Positions 1 to 5,510 of a DNA stretch of 9,805 nucleotides are shown here, one piece after another. Each line of letters opens with the position of its first letter. Position 1 is the stretch's first letter. Source of the stretch: Planctomycetaceae bacterium UBA6163. Lineage in GTDB: Bacteria; Planctomycetota; Planctomycetia; Pirellulales; Pirellulaceae. The stretch is from the NCBI GenBank assembly GCA_002428205.1, contig DIUH01000047.1, positions 1 through 9,805 of the forward strand. The letters are read 5' to 3'. The notes below the pieces were generated by a model that saw only the letters and a program-made list of their open reading frames with translations, ran no database searches and was not told the origin of the DNA. A program made the position numbers and the translations under genes.

Positions 1-2
1 TT

Positions 3-50
3 ACGCGTCGGGTTGGGATGAGAACCAAACTCACGCGTCCGGTCGTGATG
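3..50. repeat. Pair of 18-bp imperfect direct repeats
   Basis: Positions 3-20 and 33-50 match at 15 of 18 bases and start 30 bp apart; each begins with the palindrome ACGCGT and ends in GATG. Between them GGTT (11-14) and AACC (23-26) can pair, and the two ACGCGT cores can also pair, so the unit could fold as an interrupted stem. It lies outside any gene, about 200 bp before gene 1. It may be part of a dispersed intergenic repeat or a two-site operator; the left end may lie outside the window. The repeat itself is seen directly; its role is unknown. Confidence 0.45.
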
Positions 51-179
51 CCCCCGCTAATTTTGCAATAAGACATTAAATGAACAGACCGCTGACACCA
101 TGCGGCGGATGCACCGAAAGACTTGTGCAGGCCCGCGCAACAGTTCGGCTGTGTTCCTTCGATGCCAGTGATGGTTTGG

Positions 180-208
180 TTCAAAGCTTCCTGATATTGT
201 GCTAGATT
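180..208 (+). promoter_or_regulatory. Candidate sigma-70-type promoter of gene 1
   Basis: A TTCAAA hexamer (180-185, four of six matches to TTGACA) is followed after 17 bp by TAGATT (203-208, four of six matches to TATAAT). The latter is preceded by a TGC that resembles an extended -10 element. A start near 215 would leave a leader of about 32 nt. Spacing is ideal but both hexamers are imperfect, and planctomycete promoters are poorly characterised, so this is only a candidate. Confidence 0.25.
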
Positions 209-246
209 TTGTGATTGTAGGTTCCTTTTTTTAAAATTTTACTCCG

Positions 247-2091
247 ATGACAGCAAGGCGTTTGATGATGCTGCGACTTTTCTCGATCTTCTGTCTTGTC
301 GCGTTCTCTTTGTTCGGTTGGCAGGCAACTGGTGCTGGCGAAATGATGGCCGATCGCCAAGCGGTCGCAATGGCCAACGAGCGAATCGCAGATGCGGTTG
401 CTGAAAACGCGATCGATTCACCGGGTGAAGTGGTGGTCGTTTACTTCACGCCCAGGGACCGTCAACCGGCCAAAGATCATGTGACCCGACTTCGCCGTAT
501 CGTCGAGGAGACCGCAAGTTTTTACACTCATGAGCTCGATCGGCACGGATTTACTGATCGCAAGCTGAACGTGCGGCGCGACGACCAAGGCCGCGTGATG
601 GTGATTGATGTCGTCGGTGCTAATGACGACCGTGATTATGGGAAACCCGATGGTCGTAGGATTCGCGATGAAGTCGTCCCGGTCCTGCGGGCGCAAAATA
701 TCAACCCCGACGCGTCGGTGATTCTGCTGTTTTGTAACCTGATGGATTATGATCCGGTGACCAGTAAAATCTCGCATCACAGCCCTTACTATGGTAGCGG
801 TACGCATTTGGCAGGCACCGCTTGGCAATGCGATTCACCGATCCTTGATCCGCTGCGGTTAACCGATTCGACACCGTTGTTGGATGGCCAGTATGGCCGG
901 ATCACGATCGGACGTCATAACTCGATCTTCATCGGTGGGGTGATCCACGAGCTCGGCCACGCCCTTTCGCTGCCTCACTGTCGCCAGCGACAGGACGAAT
1001 CGAGTCGCGGTACGGCACTGATGGGTTCAGGCAACCGGACCTATGGGGAGCAGTTGCGGGGCGAAGGGCTCGGTACGTTTTTGACCCAAGCCCATGCGCT
1101 GCGATTGGCGGCGCATCCGGTGTTTAATCGCCGTGTTGCTGCCCAACTGTACGACCGGCCTCAAACGACCTGGGACAACTTGGTGATCGATGTCGAGAAC
1201 CGGCAAGCCGTTCGCATCGTCGGCCAACTGCAAAGCGATGTCGCGATTCATGGTCTGGTCGCCTACTTCGATCCCGCCGGCGGCGGCGATTATGACGCAA
1301 CGACGGCGACTGCGGTGCCCGACGCCGAAGGACGCTTTTCGATGCGCAGCGAGCCGCTGAAGCGAGACAGTTTAGTGGAGCTTAGGTTGGTGGTCTGTCA
1401 CGTCAATGGTGCGACAACAACGCGCAGTTTTGCGTTCCGGGTCGATCAACAGGGGGCACCCGATTTGTCGGCTGTGCGGGTGGAACTGGAACTGGCGCCG
1501 ATGCTCGACGCGCTGCGCAGTCGAGGCGTGCAGGCTGCGGAAGCTCGTTTAGGAGAACTGAGTGATGCTGATCCGGCGCTGGCGCAGATCGGCCAGCGAA
1601 TCCTATCGCGATTTCGGGACGCGGCCGAAACAGGCACCACCAGTATCGACCTTTCCGCTACGTCGCTGGCGTCAGTGGCTCTGTCACGTGTAAAGCCAAC
1701 CTCCGAAAAAGTCGGCTGGATCCGGCCCGTCTACAATCGTGTCCCCGGTGAAGAGAAACTGTTGTCCGTCGGCGGCGATTACTTTGCCAGCGGCATTTAT
1801 GCTCACGCACCGGCCGAGCACACTTATCGGCTCAGTGGCAAGTGGCGGCGTTTAACCGGCAAGTGTGGGATTCAGGGGACGAACGCTGGTACGGTTGTCT
1901 TCAAGATTTTTGGTGACGAGAAATTGTTATGGGAATCGCCTAAAATCAGCGCCGGTAACGCGATCGATTATGATGTCGACCTGACATCGATCGATCGGTT
2001 GAAATTGGTCGTTACCGACGCGGGTGACGGCAACGGTGGCGACTGGGGCGTGTGGATCGAGCCGACGCTGGCTGGGCCCGCAAAGCCTTGA
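247..2091 (+). CDS. Secreted metzincin-like zinc metallopeptidase with C-terminal NPCBM domain
   Basis: The 614-residue product starts with a Sec-type signal sequence (hydrophobic core about residues 9-24, likely cleavage near 30). The catalytic region contains H234-E-L-G-H238, extended to H244, which fits the three-histidine zinc site of metzincins (HEXXHXXGXXH). Ser241 sits where the usual glycine is. Met259 in ALMGSG is a plausible Met-turn. An aromatic/Gly-rich stretch around 180-225 precedes the active site. Residues about 315-400 look like a beta-rich domain, 408-465 look helical, and 486-608 match an NPCBM/NEW2 carbohydrate-binding module (GIYAHAPAEHTYRL, then VTDAGDGNGGDWGVWIEPTL). 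Likely role: extracellular proteolysis, with NPCBM directing it to glycans or glycoproteins; the substrate is unknown. No Shine-Dalgarno is visible before the ATG at 247; ATGs at 265 and 268 would keep the signal core and are alternative starts. Confidence 0.85.
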   Translation: MTARRLMMLRLFSIFCLVAFSLFGWQATGAGEMMADRQAVAMANERIADAVAENAIDSPGEVVVVYFTPRDRQPAKDHVTRLRRIVEETASFYTHELDRHGFTDRKLNVRRDDQGRVMVIDVVGANDDRDYGKPDGRRIRDEVVPVLRAQNINPDASVILLFCNLMDYDPVTSKISHHSPYYGSGTHLAGTAWQCDSPILDPLRLTDSTPLLDGQYGRITIGRHNSIFIGGVIHELGHALSLPHCRQRQDESSRGTALMGSGNRTYGEQLRGEGLGTFLTQAHALRLAAHPVFNRRVAAQLYDRPQTTWDNLVIDVENRQAVRIVGQLQSDVAIHGLVAYFDPAGGGDYDATTATAVPDAEGRFSMRSEPLKRDSLVELRLVVCHVNGATTTRSFAFRVDQQGAPDLSAVRVELELAPMLDALRSRGVQAAEARLGELSDADPALAQIGQRILSRFRDAAETGTTSIDLSATSLASVALSRVKPTSEKVGWIRPVYNRVPGEEKLLSVGGDYFASGIYAHAPAEHTYRLSGKWRRLTGKCGIQGTNAGTVVFKIFGDEKLLWESPKISAGNAIDYDVDLTSIDRLKLVVTDAGDGNGGDWGVWIEPTLAGPAKP

Positions 2092-2125
2092 AACGCTGCA
2101 CGGCAATCGAGCTTTCTGTTTATAA

Positions 2126-2152
2126 AAAAAGAAGAAAACTTCATCACTTTTT
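2126..2152 (+). terminator. Weak AT-rich hairpin ending in a T-run after gene 1
   Basis: About 35 bp past the gene 1 stop codon, AAAAAG (2126-2131) can pair with CTTTTT (2147-2152). Inside this, GAAG (2131-2134) and CTTC (2139-2142) can form an alternative tetraloop stem. The element ends in five T residues. The stem has almost no G-C pairs, so it would be a weak intrinsic terminator at best. No stronger hairpin was found between genes 1 and 2. Confidence 0.2.
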
Positions 2153-2285
2153 AACCAACTGTGAGGGAAGAAACTGTTTAGGCCCTCTCTAAAATGGTGT
2201 CCAAAAGGGCGACACGGATTGTGCAATCGGCAGAGTTAGCTTGCATTTGGAATAGGCTGTGAGTCGTTTTTCATGACGGTTGTCC

Positions 2286-2324
2286 TATAAGCATTCGGTG
2301 ACAAGAGCGACACAACCTGCAGGA
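2286..2324 (+). promoter_or_regulatory. Candidate -10 element and ribosome binding site of gene 2
   Basis: TATAAG (2286-2291) matches five of six bases of the -10 consensus and would give a leader of about 34 nt; no convincing -35 box lies 16-18 bp upstream. AGGA (2321-2324) followed by a 7-nt spacer before the ATG at 2332 is a good Shine-Dalgarno sequence and supports this start. A -10 of its own and the 240-bp gap suggest gene 2 is transcribed separately from gene 1. Confidence 0.35.
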
Positions 2325-2331
2325 CAAATCG

Positions 2332-3192
2332 ATGCATAAGTTTCCGGTTTATATTACGATCGTTAGTATTCTTTTTTTCTCCTGCCAACGTGCGCAAGGA
2401 GAAATAATCGCCTACTGGAACTTTGATGGTGACTTCGGGGCGACAGTCGGCGGGCCAAGCTTCGACTTAACAGCGGTCAACGGTGCGGCGGCGGGGGTAT
2501 CCGGCGGACGGTTCGGCAGCGCTGCCTCGTTCTCGCGAGCGGCCAGCCAATATGCCTTTACCGGCGGGAACGTCTTGGCCGCCAACTCCGACTTCAGCTA
2601 CTCGGCGTGGTTTAATTTCACCGGCGGAGACATTACAGGGACCAATCGGTTTTTCGTCTTGGAGACCACGGCGGGCGATACGCCATCGACCACCGGGGCT
2701 TGGACAGCATCACTGGGTCTTAGAGATGCCACTGGCACAGATATCGCCGAATTCTTCACGCATCCAAGCCTTGCGTTCGGCACCAGCCCCTTCGTGGCGA
2801 ACCAGTGGAATAACGCGATCGTGACGTATGACGCGGATGGCGGAACGAATGCCAATACCGGCATCATGCGTGCGTTCATCAACGGCGATCTGATCGCGAC
2901 CTACGACAACGTCCCCTCGACGACGGCGGTGGGAGGGCTGGTGATTGGTGGCCACCGAGCGGGCACAGGGCGCAATTTTGAGGGTTTGATCGATGACGTC
3001 GCCTTCTTCAGTCATGCTTTAACGCCCACCCAAATTTCGAACTTACAAGCGATGAATGCGGCCCAAGCGATGGCGGTACCCGAGCCGAGCTCTCTCGTCA
3101 TCGCTGTCTTGTGCTCGGGCGTGGCGGTCATCCGTCACCGACAACGATCAACGCGCCGCCCAGACGCACGGTCGTTAAACCCGTTGGCATAG
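2332..3192 (+). CDS. LamG-like domain protein with PEP-CTERM sorting signal
   Basis: The 286-residue product has an N-terminal signal sequence (core about 6-17, cleavage near 23). A LamG/concanavalin A-like jelly-roll domain covers about residues 24-240: it opens with AYWNFDGDFG and closes with LIDDVAFFSHALTPTQI, the typical final strand and 'IDDV...ALT..QI' ending of this fold. Residues 249-254 are VPEPSS, followed by a hydrophobic segment (255-267) and a basic cluster RHRQR, i.e. the tripartite PEP-CTERM signal recognised by exosortase. The protein is therefore expected to be exported, cleaved and anchored or released at the cell surface; no exosortase gene lies in this window. The tail after the membrane segment is about 19 residues, longer than the short basic end usual for the family. 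LamG domains often bind glycans or proteins; the ligand here is unknown. The start is supported by AGGA 7 nt upstream. Confidence 0.85.
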   Translation: MHKFPVYITIVSILFFSCQRAQGEIIAYWNFDGDFGATVGGPSFDLTAVNGAAAGVSGGRFGSAASFSRAASQYAFTGGNVLAANSDFSYSAWFNFTGGDITGTNRFFVLETTAGDTPSTTGAWTASLGLRDATGTDIAEFFTHPSLAFGTSPFVANQWNNAIVTYDADGGTNANTGIMRAFINGDLIATYDNVPSTTAVGGLVIGGHRAGTGRNFEGLIDDVAFFSHALTPTQISNLQAMNAAQAMAVPEPSSLVIAVLCSGVAVIRHRQRSTRRPDARSLNPLA

Positions 3193-3380
3193 CCAATTAT
3201 CGCAAGCAGCTTTGAATCAGGTTTCGGCCGACATTCTGTCCCCCAAAAGCCCCGTAAGCCGAACGAATGCGCAACGAAGGTCCGCCGCCGCTGGGCAGGT
3301 GGAGCCGTGGAGCGATGCCGTTGGTGACTTGCTGGCCTATCTGCTTAAGAAGCGAGCAGGGTTGACACGCTGGGTGATGC
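3193..3380. other. Convergent intergenic region between genes 2 and 3
   Basis: This 188-bp gap between two convergent genes shows no credible coding sequence. A small stem, CTGCT (3341-3345) with AGCAG (3355-3359), could act in either direction, but no T-run follows it on either strand, so it is not a convincing terminator. Termination of both genes is therefore not explained by an obvious intrinsic signal. Confidence 0.4.
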
Positions 3381-5510
3381 CTAGGGTGCGACCGTGAGGA
3401 CGATTGGCTTGCTGGCGTAAGTGTTTTTCATCACAAAGTTGATCGAAACGTTGGCCATCACCGCAAATGAAACCTTTTCCGCTTCAACGGCATCGGGAGC
3501 GGCCTTGAGCGTTATTTTTCCGCGGGTCGCACCGCCGGTCAGCAGCGTGTTGCTGGCCGCCTCGTCAACGGTAACTCCCTTGGGCAACGGATCACCGAAA
3601 ACCGAACTGAGATGCTTGTAGGCGACTTCTAATAAAACGTTTTTGTCAAAGCCCGGTGCACGCTGCAGTTCAACATCAAGCGTTACCGATTCACCCGGCT
3701 TTAGCGAAACCTCTTGTGGACTGACAGTCACCGATAAAATGTCCGCCGGGGTTCCGATCGAAACGCTGTGCGTGTCCACCGGCCAATGGCCTCGACCACC
3801 GCCGGGTTGATAGATTTCCTGATACACCGTTGCCGCCACCGACAGGTCCTCGGTTTGCCCGTTGGCGACATTCACAATGCCCACACCAATAATTGCAATA
3901 TTCGCAACATCCGGTTCTGCGTTGTTATCAACCGTCAATACGATGCAACCGTCGACATGCGATCCAGGCAAGATCCGCCCTTCGGATGCCGTAACGCCCT
4001 CGGGCAAACCATCAACCTGCAACCGAATCTCACCATCAAACCCGTTCAACCGCTCTGCCCTAACGAAAATGACGCCCGACGTTCCCGGCGTCAGCAGCGT
4101 CTTGTCGGTATCGGCAAACAAGCGGAAATGAGGTTTCGCTTCAGAGGCTTTTAAGAAGTAGACGTACTCCTTGCCGCCGCGAAGATTCAAGTCACGAACT
4201 TCCAACAGGTATCGACCGTCGGCCGGTACGGTCCAATTTTCGATTCGCGAATCAGAAAAGGTGCGTTTACCGTCGCGTAAGTCGTCATTGATTTGCAATT
4301 GTTTTCCGGTTGAATCAAGTAACCTTAGATGTGAATCGAGCGACGAGCCGACCCGTCTGGCAAACACTTCAAACGAGAACCGTTCGCCCTTTTTGGCGTC
4401 GAAGGCATAGAGATCGATGTCGCTGGGACGTTCGATTCGGCCATGAATTCCGCCGGGCAGCGTCACCAATTGCGCCACATCGGGGCTATCGTTGGGATCC
4501 GACGACTCGGTCGAGAACGGACCAGAATCGACCACGATTTGCACCGAATGTTGACTCGTTTCGTCAACGACCAGTCCGGCGGTACAGATGGCCGAGGCCC
4601 AGGAAGCGTCTGAGCGCGACTTCGGCAATTCGATCAAGGCTTGCGATTGATCAGCCAAGGCAAAACCGATCGGTGTTACCGACTGGGATGGTTGATCCGG
4701 TGACACGGCCAAAGGATAGACGACCTGCACATGGGGACGCTCGCTGACTTGGATCGCATATTGCCAGTAGGCGTTTCCCTGGTAACGGACGTCACGAATC
4801 TCGAGGAAATAATCGCCATCGGCGGCAAAGGTATGGTTCAAGAACGGATCTGCGCCAAAGACATTATCCGACGCCGCTAAGGTCGAACCGTTTGAGTCGC
4901 GTAACGTGAGGATCGGATCGGCGTGAGTTTGCAGGTCGTGGATCAAGTCTTGCAGTTTCATACACCTGACAAAGAAACTGACATTTTGTCCACCAGAGGC
5001 GTGAAACTTATAGAAGTCAACATCTTCGGCTTTCTCCAAACCGCCGCACAGTGTTGCAGGGATCGCGAACGGTGTTGCCGATGCCGCCACGTTGTTGTCT
5101 GCCGTTTCGACGGTCACCGGGTCGTGTGCGATCACCAATTGAGCGACCGTGCTGACACCATGGTGCGTCGCCAATCGGACCTGGCGTATACCCGGCAATG
5201 CATCATCGGCCACGGTAAAACGGACCGCCAGCGATTGCACGGGCGACTTGCTCGGTTCGATCGCCGGATCGGGCGAAATCACATCTGCGGTCACTCCCTC
5301 ACCTGATACGATCACACGGTAGGTGTTTTCCAGCGTATATCGCGATTTGATGGTATGGTCCGACGCATTGCCGATCTGCGCGGCGATCGGTTCGATACTC
5401 ATCAGCATCGGATAAGATTGCTGGCCGATTACATTGCCGGATGTCATGCCGATGATTGCCAACGACCCCAGCAACAGGACGCCAAGAAGTTTGGTATTCA
5501 TGGTTCTCAT
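3381..5510 (-). CDS. Secreted multi-domain protein with two PPC domains and Ig-like repeats
   Basis: The 709-residue product begins with a signal sequence (core about 8-22, likely cleavage around 30). Two PPC (bacterial pre-peptidase C-terminal) domains are visible at about 131-257 (EDVDFYKF ... ADGDYFLEIRD) and 335-456 (SDIDLYAF ... ADGRYLLEVRD). An N-terminal beta domain (about 35-128) and beta-rich, Ig-like segments (about 460-560 and 592-708) complete it. No peptidase catalytic motif is present, although PPC domains were named from secreted peptidases; here they are likely structural or adhesive. The start overlaps the stop of the upstream gene as ATGA (5510-5507), indicating translational coupling and a shared transcript. 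A second ATG at 5501 also leaves a full signal sequence. Family knowledge: PPC proteins of this kind accompany DUF1501 and DUF1549/DUF1553 proteins in planctomycetes. Its job as partner or surface scaffold is inference. Confidence 0.85.
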   Translation of the reverse strand: MRTMNTKLLGVLLLGSLAIIGMTSGNVIGQQSYPMLMSIEPIAAQIGNASDHTIKSRYTLENTYRVIVSGEGVTADVISPDPAIEPSKSPVQSLAVRFTVADDALPGIRQVRLATHHGVSTVAQLVIAHDPVTVETADNNVAASATPFAIPATLCGGLEKAEDVDFYKFHASGGQNVSFFVRCMKLQDLIHDLQTHADPILTLRDSNGSTLAASDNVFGADPFLNHTFAADGDYFLEIRDVRYQGNAYWQYAIQVSERPHVQVVYPLAVSPDQPSQSVTPIGFALADQSQALIELPKSRSDASWASAICTAGLVVDETSQHSVQIVVDSGPFSTESSDPNDSPDVAQLVTLPGGIHGRIERPSDIDLYAFDAKKGERFSFEVFARRVGSSLDSHLRLLDSTGKQLQINDDLRDGKRTFSDSRIENWTVPADGRYLLEVRDLNLRGGKEYVYFLKASEAKPHFRLFADTDKTLLTPGTSGVIFVRAERLNGFDGEIRLQVDGLPEGVTASEGRILPGSHVDGCIVLTVDNNAEPDVANIAIIGVGIVNVANGQTEDLSVAATVYQEIYQPGGGRGHWPVDTHSVSIGTPADILSVTVSPQEVSLKPGESVTLDVELQRAPGFDKNVLLEVAYKHLSSVFGDPLPKGVTVDEAASNTLLTGGATRGKITLKAAPDAVEAEKVSFAVMANVSINFVMKNTYASKPIVLTVAP

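Noticed and set aside
2229..2244. Possible sigma-54 promoter before the PEP-CTERM gene (GG ... GC)
   Set aside because: The GG and GC are separated by 12 bases rather than the required 10, so it does not fit the -24/-12 consensus.
2364..2388. Lipobox in the signal sequence of the PEP-CTERM protein (FFSC)
   Set aside because: Position -3 is Phe and -2 is Phe, which do not fit the lipobox; the PEP-CTERM signal already explains anchoring.
3362..3367. Perfect TTGACA on the plus strand
   Set aside because: No -10 element lies 16-18 bp downstream, and the downstream DNA is the 3' end of a convergent gene.
3212..3397. Possible 61-codon gene in the convergent gap
   Set aside because: TTG start, no Shine-Dalgarno, low-complexity translation with no recognisable feature, and it runs into the end of the PPC gene.
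3768..4154. Open frame of 128 codons on the plus strand opposite the PPC gene
   Set aside because: Antisense shadow of a conserved Ig-like/PPC region with no motif of its own.
3381..5510. PPC protein as a secreted peptidase
   Set aside because: PPC domains often accompany peptidases, but no HEXXH, catalytic triad motif or other protease signature is visible in the 709 residues.
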